Of a stretch of 64,000 nt of DNA, positions 37,458 to 50,840 are shown piece by piece. The notes under the pieces are model-generated. The model made no database searches and was not told the origin of the DNA. It saw only the letters and a list, made by a program, of their open reading frames with translations. The position numbers were made by a program, and so were the translations under genes. The stretch covers positions 1 to 64,000 of the forward strand of contig JABMCL010002109.1 of NCBI GenBank assembly GCA_018857735.1, written 5' to 3'. This DNA comes from Alviniconcha marisindica (Eukaryota > Mollusca > Gastropoda > Provannidae). The number at the start of each line of letters is the position of its first letter. Positions within the stretch are counted from its first letter, which is position 1.

Positions 37458-38160
37458 ATGGATGAGGAAACAGCCAACCGATTTGTTTCTTCATTGGTGA
37501 AGTCGATTCAAGCCCTCTGCAATGGCTACATTGATTTCTCAACAAGCATTGAAGTCATAGGCCACATTCACCTGAACATTGATCACAATTTGAAGTTCAA
37601 TTATATACTGACCGAAGAAGTCAGCAAATCAGTGAGTGAAGGTGCAACAGTATTTGCAAGTCACAGTTATCATTCCCAGCCACCGCCTAGTGTTTCATCA
37701 AAGACTGCTGGTGATGCTTCAAGTCGGAATCGTCGAAAATCACATCATGTGACTCAAAGCAATGAAACAGACCCTCTGGGAATAACTTCATTGCCTGCAG
37801 AAGTGCCTAATACATCAAAATCAAAATCTGACAATCATTCCCAGGGTGCAAGTCGTGTTGGTGAAAGCAGTGATTCTTCTCAATCTGGGACTGGTGTTTC
37901 ACAGGACACTGATTCTGTGAAGCAGGAAAACAACCGATCATCTTGCCAAGTACAGGAGAGCTTGGACAGACGACGTAGAAATGCCCTACCATCTCACAGA
38001 ACTCCATCCCCAGCAGCCAAACGTAGTCGCAACAATGACACTGGTTCATCCACTTCTGTGCAGAACCCTGGTTTTGATGTGATAGAGATCAAAGAAGAGC
38101 CAGATGATGAACCATCAGTCTTCTTTGGAGACAATTCCTCACACATGGCTGTTGGGCAAG
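37458..38160 (+). CDS. Exon-array protein, constant exon 1 (residues 1-234)
   Basis: The acceptor ctgtgtgcag at 37421-37430 and the ATG at 37458 open a 703-nt coding part that ends CAA G|gtgatt in phase 1; reading on gives a stop after two more residues. Residues 1-60 (MDEETANRFV... LTEEVSKSVS) look folded and helical but match no domain I know; there is no BTB, SAND or homeodomain signature. Residues 65-205 are Ser/Thr/Asn-rich and probably disordered, with basic patches at 89-94 and 171-191 (RRRRNALPSH, AAKRSR) suited to nuclear import. VKQE (154-157) and IKEEPDDEP (211-219) fit the SUMO-acceptor motif, the second with the trailing acidic residues that favour it. A nuclear regulator is inferred from these motifs. 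Confidence 0.78.
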
Positions 38161-41100
38161 GTGATTGATTGATGGCTATAACTTTTTTTGTTGTTCTGCA
38201 CATTTTTTTTTTAGGTTGGGATGTCTGAATCCCATTTCCCAGTGAAAGAACAGCCATGTTGTGTTTTAATTTTGTGTCAGTGCACCATGTACAAGGTTTG
38301 CATGAACTGATAATTTCCAATATTTTACAGTTTTACAGGTTAAGATCAGCATATTTATATACTGTGGAAAAAATTGGCAGTTGTTAGGTTACCAGCTGCA
38401 GCATAATGACAGCTGCAAACAAATGTATTCACATTCAAAACTTTTTAAGTGGCCTAAATTAAAATAAACAAAAACGGCAACAACACATACCTGGAATAAT
38501 GGTTAACTTGGTGAGAGTTGGTGGTGCAGAGAGAGAACACTCATCAGGCATGGGAATTGTCTGGGAAAAGGCAAATTTCCATGTTAGTGAAACTGACTTT
38601 ACATGGACAAAAAAGAATTGTCCACAGGGAAAAATAATCGGGGTGCAGAAAATGGAAGCACCGGTTTTAGCTCTGCACTGAATACCTGTGGTACATTCGG
38701 AGTGCATTCATATCTTCTTGTCACCCGTCTTAGTCACTTTAATTGTATACACAGCCATTTACTGTTACTCTCACAGGCAGGTATTGGTGCTGAACACAGT
38801 CATTCTGACATGCTTTAGGGTTATGTTTCGACAAGGAAAAAAGCTAGTTTTTTGAAAGGTTTTGAAAGATTAACCATGTCTTTCACTTGCGTTGTCAACT
38901 GTGGCTAAAAGTTTGATGACTGCAGCTGTGCCAATGAGTAGGAGTGGGTATCAGTAAACAGTAGCTGGATTGGTCTAGTACAAGATGTGAAAAACTGGTG
39001 GGAGACACAAAACTTGAGGTTTGTAACTTGTGAAGTTGTGTTTTTTTTTGGTGTGTGTTGTGCAACCCCTAACAGTGACATTACAGGGTTCGTGTTAACA
39101 AGTAATTTCTGGTGTTTTACTGGATAAGGTAAGCATATACCCAAAGCTGCAATTGTTAGATGTACCAGCTGTTATTTTAACTGGTTCTAAAATACAGCAA
39201 AAAAGCAGCACAGTGAGAGAGAGTGTGTGCATATACTTACAGGCAGGGAGGGGAGCTGAATGTTTGCTAGTACAGTGCTGGTAGTAGTATGGAAAGCCCA
39301 TGTATTTGGCCAGTTGTGCTTACAGGCAGGGAGGGGAGTGGGATGTTTGTTAGAACAGTGCTGGTAGTAGTATGGAAAGCCATGTATCTGACCGGTTAGT
39401 GATTGTCTGACCAGTTTCCGTAAACCACTTTCACCACTGTAGGATGTCACACTGGTTTGAAAAAGTCTAGCGCCCTTGCTGCATTATTTTCAATATGATG
39501 AAGGTCACTTAACGAAGATCAGTTGAGCTGGAAATGAAAGTTTGTGAGGAGGTGATGAAGGAACACGTCAATACACTGTTCCATGTTGTTAAAAATATCT
39601 TTATGGCCATAAAAATGACATCAGGATAGCCTCAGATTCCATAGATTGGGGGGGGGGGGCACTGACACATGAATTTTTACTTTTTTTTTCTCTACTTTTT
39701 TTCACAGGTTCTAAAGAGTTGATTTAAAACATGAATCAAGAGACTAAAGAGACATTGTTTGTGCAGCATCAGTTGCAAAAAGGTTAAGAACCCAACACAG
39801 GATTTGCTTGTTTTCACATCAGTGCAAATTCTTTTGACGCCAACAGTAAAGTCATACCAACACAGAAAATTTTGATGGCTGGCTGGTGCAGATGAATTTT
39901 CAGCTTTACTCTTTCAAATTGGATGCATAGCTTTAACTGTTTTTGTACTTTTCTTGCACGGTCAGCAATGCAGTATATACCAGTGGCATTAGAAGCATTT
40001 TGCAGTCATGATCCTGATGAGAATTACTTCGCATGGTTTGTGTCTTTGGCATTGAGGGGAGGCAACTGTGTAATGCTTGTTCCATCAGTTGTGGACAGGT
40101 TGGGGGCCTTTGAGCTTAGCAGTTTGGTTTTGTGATCTATGAATGCCATCTGTGGCAAAAGTGACTTGACATTTACAATGATGGCCCATTTGGACAGGCC
40201 CTGAATCATTACTGCTAGGACTCGGTACATGAAGATGCTTTTTGTGACCGATTCATTATGTGATTATCTGTTCTGATTATGAATCAGAATACCATATGAG
40301 CAAGCAGCTGATGATATTGGTGGACTTTTTATTGTACAGCATTTGGTTGTCATCTTTGCTGTTGTGAGAGGGAAAGGTGTATCATTTGACTTTAATGAAT
40401 TTTCAGTTGATATCCAAAGCTGAAAAAGAAAAAAGAAGAAGTGCTATTTGTATTTCCAGTAGGTCTGGTTGGCAGAGTTTTGTGAGAGAGAACATAGGCA
40501 AAAGTGAAGTGTTTCTGTGGAACAGAAGAGCCAGTTTTATTCCCCATTTAACTTCAATTAACATATTTAACACGGTTTTGCTGATAAAATCTTTCAGATT
40601 TAATACAAATATGACTGTGCTTGTGGCCCTATTACTGTATTACTGTTAGGCCTTTTATCACTACTTGCCATAGAGGTAAGTGAAAAAAGAAAAAAGAAAA
40701 ATTGCATTGGTTGTAGCTGAAAATTGCTTCAAAATTGTCATTTCCCACCACAGGAAACAGAAATTTCACTTGTTGAAAACAAATTGAACAAAAAAGAAAA
40801 AAAGATCAGTGCAAAGCAAAGAATAGAGGTACATGGATAAAAACATGCACTTTTCTGATGAATTTAGTGTAATCTGCAGGCCTTCTGAATTGCTCCAGCT
40901 GCTGCTACATCAGTGCATACAGTCCCTCCATTCCACTGAGCACTGGTGGTTTTGTCCATCGGTGTAGATCTAGCTTGTTTACAGTTTTTGATTGAAAGAA
41001 TGGCATGGAAAGAACAATATTTGCTGACAGTGCAAGGCATAAAAATCCACATGCATGAGCATATGTGCATGTGTCATATGCCAAACTTGGTTCTGAAGTA

Positions 41101-42479
41101 TTTTAATAATTTTTCTGTTGGTTGCATAATTATGGAGCTCTTATGGAATGTCAGAACAGGTTTGAGCGTTAGGTACTGTCAGTATTACTCTTTTATGATA
41201 TCCACTGCCTTCCTATACCTAGATGGCTAGAGGCTTGTAAGTCTGAAAGTGAAACTGCATAAAGCATAAATTGGGAGAATGGTGCAATGTATTTGTGATG
41301 CTCGGCATTATTCAGTCTCGGTTCATTTAGAACAATTTTCAACACAGTGTGTTGTTTTTATTTACAGTATAGAATACTAGTTTTGCTGGGGAGATGGGGT
41401 TAGAAAATACAAACAGTTGAAATGGCACATGGATGTGTCTGGCCTCTGGGGATCATGAAGTTGCTTTGTGACTGATTTGGTCTTGGGTAATGGTTTGCTC
41501 TTCTTGTGTGCATTTGCGGAAGACCTGATATAGGACGAAATCACACGGAACCACAAAACATCAGATTTGCTAGGACACATAATCTTGACCAGATAAAATG
41601 AACAGGACCCATTCAAAAGACTGAAATAAAAGACAATGTCATTGCAGAGCTATATGAAAGGTAAACTGTTCGGTTTCATGTTGTTGTGATAGGTGGATAG
41701 TTTTTAGACCCAGTCAACCATGATGGTTATATATGGTGTCATGAAGTATAAAAATGTTCTTTTAGAAATTAAAAAAAAAGTTTTCAATGAAGACAAAATA
41801 TAGGCCTATATTGTCTGCTTCCACTTGTTCGTATGTTAGAGATATGAATTTACATCATTTTTATGGTGGCTTGGTTCATAACATTTTACAAGCTGTCTTG
41901 ATTTTTGAATAACTGAAAATCTTTTGACTTGTTTATCCACATCATGACAATGGTAAGATGAGGTTTGGTCCTGTATCTATTCCTTCATATTACTGTTGGT
42001 CTTATGTTGTTGACAACATTGTCAATAATGAAAATAATATGAACAGAGAAGTTAAAGCATGCTCTGGGTATATGACTGATTTTACTCTTCTTTTTTTTTT
42101 TAGTCACCTAGAAAAGAAGAAAAGACTGCTGAAAACACCAGGGCACAGCAAATGCACACAACAGTTTTACTGCATCTTGCAGCTGCCAAAAATAATGGCA
42201 ACTGCTTGACCCTCCATAGCACAGTATTTACAGTAAAACAACCAAAGATTTGTACAGTGGGTTAAAAACAACATTCGTTAGCGGTTATTTAATAAAACCC
42301 CTAGTATTTCTGTTGTGCTTATGTCAAGTTTACTTTCTGTTAGTGTTACTGTGTTAGGTGTAAAAATTTAGGTTGCCAGTTTTGTACTTAGATCCCACAT
42401 CCACAATCTGGGTCATGAGCCTGTTGAGAGCAAAATATGAAAATAGGGCACACAGTGTAAATATTCTGTTATGTTGCAG
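38161..42479. other. Intron between the constant exons
   Basis: No coding exon is supported. An ~83-bp unit near 39226-39400 is tandemly duplicated (tacaggcaggga, then agtgctggtagtagtatgga, twice). A poly-G run lies at about 39648-39658. Acceptor-like sites at 39708 and 42103 open into in-phase stops within seven codons. Confidence 0.6.
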
Positions 42480-42716
42480 ATATCCAGACACCAGACTTCA
42501 GCAATGTGGTGATGGAAAGTCTTGATCGAGTGGGTCAGATAGAGGGCAATCAGTTAGTGGCTGGTGGTGATTCAATGCAGCAGCAGCAGCAGCAGCAACC
42601 ATTTCCTGTTATGCTGCATACCAATGCTGGTATTCCTTCCTCCACAATGTCTTCATCAGGTGGTCAGGCGCCAGGCCCATCTTCAGATCCTCGATCAGCA
42701 GCTTCTACAAGTGGAG
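42480..42716 (+). CDS. Exon-array protein, constant exon 2 (residues 235-313)
   Basis: The acceptor atgttgcag|at enters in phase 1 and completes Asp235 with the last base of constant exon 1; the donor gtggag|gtaggt leaves in phase 1. The peptide (IQTPDFSNVVMESLDRVGQ...) has a seven-residue poly-Gln at 268-274 (CAG-rich, so possibly length-variable) and a Ser/Gly/Pro-rich end, a flexible linker to the C-terminal cassettes. Reading through the donor adds a Phe/Val/Ile-rich hydrophobic tail with a stop at 42851-42853, which could be an intron-retention isoform. Confidence 0.78.
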
Positions 42717-45700
42717 GTAGGTTTCCTGTTTCCTCTCCCTGCTTTGTGTTCAGTTCTTGTGCATCAGACATCTGGTTTACTGCAACCACTGCAGTTCTCT
42801 TAGTAGCCTTTCCAGCTTCTATCATTTCTGAACTTATGTGTGGTTTGGTGTAATCGTGACATTTGTTCCCCACCACAAGGATGCAGCCACTACCTGATGC
42901 TTACTTGATTTCTCTGATGTCACCAGAAGGTATTTTTAATCAGAAATGGACACAGCTGCCTTTTTTGTGTGAAGATTACTGAACCATTAATTTGTACCTG
43001 CCCATTCCTTGTAGTTGAACTAAGTGTGAACCATCAGCTCTAGATGCACAGGAGACACCATGTCAGAATTAAAACAGTAGGGTTGCACAAATCCCAGTTT
43101 TGTTGATTTGCAGACTGTTGATGTGCTAGATCTATACAGTCTAATACTGAATTTGTTTTGGATCTGGATACTCAAATTTGTCAGTGAACAGAGTTAGCAT
43201 GTACATTCCTAATTGTATAGTTTGATAGCATCATGAGCCAGATGATGAAAATAAATAAGTTTATAGTGTACAAGATTTATAAAATGGGATGAGTGAAGAC
43301 GTGCTGGTGTAAAACTGTACTGTTTTGCAGGAAGTTTAAGCTTTTTTATGTACAGTGTCAAAAGATCGAAATAAAACATACCCTAAAAATGAGTATAACC
43401 TATATAAATGCACATTAAAAAAAATCCCCTTTATGAACTAAATGGCTTATCAATTAGTAGTTTGCTTGCTGCTAGAGAAAAGGTAATGCTTTTTGCAATA
43501 CCTATGCTATTATGTATTGATGGCATAAATCGGGTGGTGCACTGATTTTTCTTCTTCATCAAAATTGTTTAGTCAAATTGTGAACTTGGGCATGTAAAAT
43601 AATTTCAGTATTAATAATAGCCAGTAGCCTTACCAGCTACAACAAATGATGAGGTTAATAACTACATCTGAATTTGACTACTATTGGTTTTATGGAGAGA
43701 GCAATAGAACTTACAAGGAATGAAGACAAACATGCTGATGGTGTATTTTCACTTAGAACGGAAAATAGCTTTTGAAGTAATCAGAGAATGCATTCAGACA
43801 GTGGCTGCATTAGTGCTTTCTGTTTGTGTTGGTGTCAGTTTTTGTTTTCTTTTAGACTTAGTCCTTCACTCCTCTCCACCCTCAGTCACTTTGACATTAC
43901 AGCTGATACTAATAGAAAGTACTCAGTCAGTTTGAATAGCGATGCTTAGTCTAACAATTCCAACAGTAGTATTGACTAGTAGTTACCAAATAATGCCAAG
44001 AGGCCTGCATTGTCCCTGCATACTGATGGGAAGTGCACTGGAATTGAAATTTGACTGCTACTTTTTTGTGGTTGCACAGTAACAATGACTCGAATGAGTA
44101 AGTGAAGATGTGATAGTTCAGGTAGGTCAGTGTGGTAGATTTTGTTCTGTCACAGAAACTCTTTAGTAACACACGAATGGAAAGGCGGCTTGTTATCTGC
44201 TGCCTTTAGGTACAGGTGTGCTGTAGGAGTGGTTTTACTGAACTATACATTTGTGGCAGAAAAGGTAGAAACTTATTTTACTCGGTTATTGATAAGACAA
44301 TGTGACTACATAGTTCACATACAGTGATTGTTTTGCATCAAGTTGGTCAGAAAGTCACTTGTTAGCCAATTCCCTCATGAACACAAGTAATCATGATTTA
44401 TGGAGAAAAGAAGACAACTTTCCCAAAAGATCTCAAGGCTGGTAAGTACTGCTTACATGTACATGACCACTTTGTGTTTATCTGATGAGCAGGGGTTTTG
44501 TTAGGACACTCAAAATACATGAATAATAGTGGAATTGTTAGCCTGTGAAACTGCTGCAATGTTATAATCAGACTGAAAGTGAAATTCTAATGTTTTTTGG
44601 TGGTATGGGACAACATGCTTCCCCTTCCCCTTAAAAAGAAAAAGAGAAAGAAAGAAAAAAAATATTGTTATGTGATGCATCATAGTTTGATCAGGCTGAT
44701 CTTGTCATTGCCTGTCAAGCCTCGTTCAGGAATTGTGCTTGTTCATTGCTGTATTCAGAGAAAAAACTCAGAATTGAGATACATCAAGTGAATGTTTTTG
44801 TCAACAGTAAACATTTTGTGCCTTTGAAGTAAGAACAAAAATTTAAGTAAAAGCTACCCAGCTGATTTACCCAGCTACTAACCAGATTTTGATGTGTTCA
44901 GGTTGAGAAAATCAAACACTGACACATTCAAGTTAACACACTGAAATTGAATAGGAATATCTCCATTTTGCTAGCTGTATTAACTTTTCATCATCAAGTT
45001 ATATTATGGTACCAAAGTAACCCAGACCAGCTGTATAGCTAATGGTCAGAAAATGTCAACGTCCTGTCCATTTTCCAAGAACAGCATAATGTCTTGTTAA
45101 CTGTTGCTCACAGATCAGAGCACAGAGTGGTATGATTTTTTTGTTTTGTGTTTTTTGTTTTGTAGAATATGTGTTGCTATTCCTCTTTGTACTGCTGCAG
45201 ATCAAAGGTGGGAAGGCTTGTATAGTATCAGTAGGTAAAATATAGCAAACATGCTTTATTGAAATAACAAATCTTGCAACATTGTGACAGTATGAGTCTG
45301 TGCAATGGTCAGTGTGATATTAGTAAGGTTACTTTGTGCTTCATGGGAACCTTTGTGGTGACATTTTTCTGACATCTTGTAAGGGCATTTTTAATGGTGG
45401 ATGATCATGATGAATATGGAGATATTGATGTTGCTAGTACTAGTGCTTGGCTTTGACTGGAGCCTTGTCATCGTATTGAGAAAATTGGAAATGACCATTT
45501 TCCAGACAATCTTTTTGAAATAGGGTGATTTTTATGCAGGACTATCAGCACATAATGTGCTGGTTACTGGATGACTGTGTTGATTGCCACAGACATCACA
45601 GGCTTTATTGTTTCGGCCACGGATTGTAGAGGTAAACACCTACTAGACAGTGTCAGTAAAACACATCTGTGGTCAAACTTGGGAAAGGGTTAAAAATAAG

Positions 45701-48700
45701 TGACCAAATACAGACAGTATCCTGCCAGTTTTGCACATTGATTTTGACTGGCAATAAGTTGCCTGTCACAGCAGAAGCATGTCCAGATAGTATTAAACAG
45801 CCATAACTCATGTGGATCAGTGGCCAAAATGAAGTATCAGAAATGTAGAGGCAAGTACAGTATGATCATTTATATTAATTGTGATTATAGTGTAGTCAGA
45901 TTGGAACAAATTGATGTTTTGTTTAGCTCATCCTAGTACTCTTACTGTATTATCTTTTGTGGGGGGTGGGGATAGGTCATGTCCTCTTCCATTGTCCTGA
46001 TTCATTGACATACGATTTCATGCTCAGATCTGATCTGATCATATTTAGCTCTGTACTGTCTGTAGAATATTATTATACAAGTACTTTTGCAGACTCAAAA
46101 AATTATTTGAATTTATTCAGCTTCAGAGTTTCAGGCAAAGTGACTTACACTTAAAGCCTCACACTTTAATAAGGATAAAATAGGGTTCATTTTATAAGAG
46201 ACAAATAAATAACCTGCTTTAAAAACAACTCACAGGTTGATGCACACTTTTTTGCATGATCCCTAGAAATCACTTAAATTAAGCTTTATAATTAAGCTTC
46301 TTATATAATTTAGTCATGACAAGAGATATCTTGCAAGTAATTTACTAGTTTAAAAGATTTTTTTAGCTGATCTGGATGTTGACAACAAAGATTTAAATGT
46401 ACATCAACACACACACTAATTTCCCATCTTATGGCAATGGGACTGAAACAAAGCTTTTGAAAATCAAAATGATTTTAAGAAAGATTTGAAAAAATGACAG
46501 GGGTATGCAGCATGACAGACATAAATAGGGAGTTGGTTCCAGGTAGTTGAGCGCAGTAAGCGAAAGAGTGCGGACCAATTATCTTCGTGTGGAAGGATGG
46601 TCACTTAATGATTCAACCTATAATCAAGGTCATGGGGGATGTCTGAAAATTATAATAGTTTAATAGTGATGTGCTTTTCATGATTCAGTGAAACCAACAA
46701 AAGAATCCTTAATAGCATTTTTTCATGATTTTCTTTTTTGAATGCGAGTCCATACAGCATTAATGTTTTGCTCTTCTGTAGAGTAGAACAGTTTTGCCTT
46801 TGCTGTTTTACATAAAAGGTGAATGTGCTTTAGCTTTCCCACCAGAACTGCAATGTGCTTTCTCTTTTCAGTGTGAACTCTAGTCTGTTGCACAGGAACT
46901 GAAACATTGTGTTGGTCATTTACTCACACAAAGAAAGTGATATTAACACACACCTGCTTGAGCATTTGTATTAGTAATTAATGGGGCAGATAAGCCTCTT
47001 TGCTAAGGCAGACGAGTCAGTCCAACATCAGGGTTCACACTACATTCAGTTAAATATAAGTAGCCAAAAACAAAAACACCAGCCCCTTTCATGGACATGG
47101 GCATTTATAAAGTATGGTGTCATTAGGTTTATTGGCTTGAAAAAAAAAAAATTGCATACAAGGTGTCTGATCTAGAACAGCCAAAGCCAAACACCCAGGA
47201 AACATTCTAGTTTTTGAGTACATCTTTACACAGTAATTAAACTTAACTTTTTGTGTGAGATGGAGGGGATGGGTAGGACAAAATATCAGTGACACTGAAC
47301 TGATATTTGGGGCATAAAATCATTTGCCAAAGATGTGTTTAATATATAGAATATGTTGCACAGGTTTTCGTCTCTGTTTCACCATGTAAACTGTTCTGAT
47401 TTTTGATATGGGGACACATCTTTATGTTCACAATCACCAGTTGCAATGCGGAGAGTAGTCAGAAACATAGTAGTGTTAGCCCTGATTTGTGAAGAAAATA
47501 CTGTTTACCATGCATCAGATCAACATAAACTGCATACACATTTAATTTTAGTTGACACTTGTGATTGTTAATGTTATGTTCATGACACATCCGTACAGTT
47601 CTGAAGTGTTCTCAGTTCAGCTACACAATTTATGTTCATTGTCTTGGGTCACTTTGAAGGTTCCCCAGTTTTGAAAGATGGTAGACCCGTTGGTTGTGCT
47701 TCATGAAATGTTGCAGAATTGTGGATTTGTTTCTGTGTTCAGGATGAGATTGTGAGCATTGTCATGTTTGGGATTGTAGCTATGCACAATACATTAAAGA
47801 GGAAATAAAGCGGTATGGATACATTGTGTTCACGTGTGCGCAATTTCTACCATGAGTATGATTTCATGACATGACATTATTTGTGGCATCCTACGCTTAG
47901 TTTTGTATGTATTCTACTTCTGCACTCCAGTCAAGCTGTACTGTAAAGTTTTAGACAACCTGCTAAAAGTCCGGGAATTTATTAATATTCATACAAACCA
48001 AATTAAAATGACATACTTTGAGATTTAGTAGAATACTGGATGGCGGCATGTATTACATCAAAGACAATGTGTGTGCAATAAAAATGGGTTGCATGTGTTA
48101 CTTCAAAGAGAGCATTTTATGTGCCGTCATTGTGGCCAAGTCCTGAATATATGCTGTTACCACACACCAGTGTATTTTATGAGGAGTTATACATTCCATA
48201 TCTGTTAGTGTTTTCTGTTTTTAACCACTCCTTAGAACTGGGGAAAGGGATATGTGGTGATTCAACATGGTCATTCTGTTGAATTGGAAGTTTTGTTTTT
48301 ACTGTGGTTTGCGTTTATATGCAGTGTCTGGTTATTTTCTAATGGGTCTTGCCTATACAAGTAGACTTTCAGTTTGGACCTTAGGTTATGTCAGTAATTA
48401 CTCCGGTGCTTTATCATACTGATTGAGATTTGTGGGGTAGTACAAGTTGAGTTTCTTTCTGTCTGTCTGCATCTTTTGGGTTTGGGACAGTTTCAGTCTG
48501 TAATGATTGAGTAAACAGCTGTACTGGCAGACATCCATATGTTCAGTGGTTTATATAGATTTGATCAAATAGCCAGTAAACAGTATACTGCAAGTGTCTT
48601 TTGAAGGCTCACACCAGTTTACAAATTATATTTATATGTATGTTGCTTGGCTACTATTAAAATCCACTTTGTCCATATTTCACTTGACTACTAAAATAAA

Positions 48701-49434
48701 CTCATTTATCACTATAGCAAAGCAGAATTTAATCGTGAAGTTGGGGTTTCAGAAGTCGTGTACAAGTATGTAACAATGTGTGCGCAAGTGATTGCTAAGT
48801 TGTGGTCGCTGTCCGTAACTTGCGTATAGCATACCTGATTTGACACATGCTGAAGCTTTAAATGAGTTTGGCAGTTTAAAGGCAGCCTATTTGTGCTTGG
48901 TCCTTCATGAATGTTTTGGTCATTTTTGAGATGGCTTTACATGACTACAGGTTGATTTTGTCTGCTTTATGAAATACAGTAATACGGATTTCAGATAGCT
49001 TTGAATACAACACATGTATGCTTTATTATGCATTGATTAGGCCGTGTGCTGATGTTGAAAAGGGGAACTTCCATACATTTTTACAAGTGATTCCACTTGC
49101 TCCATCACCATTTGTTTGGAGTGGAGGACAAAAGCAGTTGAACGTATTGGAGAGTACTCAGGATGTGTCTGTTGTATAACTGTTCTGCTGGTGGGCTGTT
49201 GGCAAGTAATTGTAGTTGCTGGGTGTATTTTATGCATAAGCATTGACCCTTGATTTTATTTTGCATCCAGATAAAAAAAAATATGGTCCTATGTGGGATA
49301 AGCTCCAGTTATGGAGAATGCCTGTTATGTTTCTCCAGCTTTAAAAGAATGGATCTCAACTCTTTTACTACTTTCTTGCCCTGATAGTGATACTTCTCGC
49401 GCTTACCCGCGTCCTTTCCTGTTTGGTGGCACAG
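42717..49434. other. 6.7-kb intron between the constant exons and the first cassette
   Basis: No coding exon and no large repeat are seen. The DNA is AT-rich and nearly free of microsatellites. If the locus uses regulated mutually exclusive choice, this is where a docking or enhancer element could lie; I could not identify one by eye. Confidence 0.55.
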
Positions 49435-49718
49435 GTGTCCTTGCATCTCCTCTGCCAGTTTCCAGCACTGCTTCAGCTGCCGGACTGGGATATCAGCTGC
49501 CTAACCAGAGACACTTTCTGCAACGTATTCCTGTCACAGGCAAGAAAGTTAAGCCACAGAGGCGCTGCATCGTATGCAAAGATGCAGGGGTGCGCCGAGA
49601 GAGTCGTTTCTACTGTTCAGCTTGTCCTGGTGGTCCAGGCTTCTGCAGGACTGGGCCTTGTTTTATGACTCATCACAGAATGATGGGCTGTATATTTGAT
49701 AAGCATCTCCTTATTTGA
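49435..49718 (+). CDS. Terminal cassette 1 (family A Cys/His domain)
   Basis: The acceptor tggcacag|gt enters in phase 1, giving Gly at the junction and 94 residues to the stop. After a linker and the family motif 'IPxxxK..PQ', the domain has C45, C48, C61, C64, C71, C76 and H81 (cassette numbering) in the spacing C-x2-C-x12-C-x2-C-x6-C-x4-C-x4-H, with 'PGFCR' and 'CF'. This resembles the cysteine-rich zinc-binding C-terminus of piggyBac transposases and of domesticated piggyBac proteins; DNA binding is inferred. AATAAA lies at 49909-49914. The open frame continues upstream of the acceptor, but that part lacks the family pattern. Confidence 0.8.
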
Positions 49719-49908
49719 AGGAAAATTTGAACAGAAAACAAATACTGACTGGCAGCGTTTGTGTATGAAGAGGGGAATTGTCTTGATGGGAAGATACTTG
49801 TGCTCATGCTGGTTATAGAGTCGTATGTAAGAATGTTTTGTCTGTGTTTAGTTTGGCTGAATTGAGTCCGTGATTGATAAAATGTCAAGTACATGGATGT
49901 ACTGGCAG

Positions 49909-49914
49909 AATAAA
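49909..49914 (+). terminator. Poly(A) signal AATAAA for cassette 1
   Basis: Exact AATAAA 190 bases after the cassette 1 stop and 57 bases before the cassette 2 acceptor, so a transcript could end between these two exons. Confidence 0.5.
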
Positions 49915-49971
49915 GGTCATCAAAAATGGTACATGTGGTACTTAATACGCACCTTTGGTGTCCTGGCACAG

Positions 49972-50249
49972 GTATCAGTGCACTGAAGTCCACTATGGAA
50001 TCAGTAGACCTTCACTGCAAACACCAACCAGTTGGCCAACAGTTGCGGACAGTTACACACTACTTGGATCACATCCCCATGAACAAAACCAGCAAAAATC
50101 CACAAAAAAGATGCCGGGTGTGTTCAAGGTTGGGCTTTCAGAAACATACTCGTTTCTACTGTACGGGATGCCCAGGAAAACCAGGTCTGTGTAGGAGCAA
50201 GGACTGCTTCAGAATGTATCATGCAAAGAAAGGGATCAATTTTATGTGA
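49972..50249 (+). CDS. Terminal cassette 2 (family A Cys/His domain)
   Basis: The acceptor ctggcacag|gt enters in phase 1, giving a Gly junction and 92 residues. It has the same layout as cassette 1: 'YLDHIP', 'NPQKRCRVC', then C-x12-C-x2-C-x6-C-x4-C-F-x3-H, with 'KPGLCR' and 'CFRMYH'. This is the closest of the five to the piggyBac-type cysteine-rich consensus as I know it. An A-rich AATAAA at about 50749-50754 is the nearest candidate poly(A) signal, but it lies in a poly-A run. Confidence 0.82.
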
Positions 50250-50840
50250 GTTGTCTACTTTTGTTCATAGACCTAATGTACAAGTATTGTTCCCAGTAGT
50301 CTTGATTTGGCTACTAGGCTAGTTTTGATATGCCTTTGCTTGGTTTCAATTTTTGGAGTCATGAACTTCTCTGTTTCTTGTTGGGGTTATCGAGTTCTTG
50401 CTGGTTCCAAGTTTTGGGTTAGATCTTCAATAACGTTTGTGTATTTCAAATCAGTGCAACATGCCGTGGTGATAACAGTGAATGTAAGGGGTAAGGTACT
50501 GACACATCTGCAAGTTTCGCAAATGGATTTGTCAACATTGCTTAGGTATGATACTGCTTTGGCCAGGGCATTGTTGGTAATGTTGTGTGTACATTTAAAG
50601 AGCAAGGACAGTGGAACATGGTGTGGTTTTCTAGGCATGTACGGAAAATACTTCTACCTTTCTCAGCAAGAATTCAGATTTTTGTTTAATATAGTATGCT
50701 GTTATAAATCACCCAGACCAAACTCTGGTGAGCGGTGCTTCAAAAAAAAATAAAAAAAGGTTTCTAAATTAAATGGTGTCAGCCATCAAAAAAGAAAAAA
50801 AATAGTGTTGACCACAATCATTTCCTGTCTACTGGCACAG
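50250..50840. other. Spacer between cassettes 2 and 3
   Basis: A 148-codon open frame (50307-50753) lies here, but its translation is hydrophobic and mixed, lacks the cassette motifs and has no phase-1 acceptor with a matching domain. I treat it as non-coding. It is followed by A-rich runs. Confidence 0.55.

Noticed and set aside
39708..39725. Acceptor ttttttcacag|gt after constant exon 1 as a possible cassette
   Set aside because: In phase 1 it reads only six codons before a stop, so it encodes no domain; it may be a cryptic site.
50307..50753. 148-codon frame between cassettes 2 and 3 as a possible extra cassette
   Set aside because: It has none of the A, B or C motifs and no phase-1 acceptor with a matching domain; it ends in an A-rich run.
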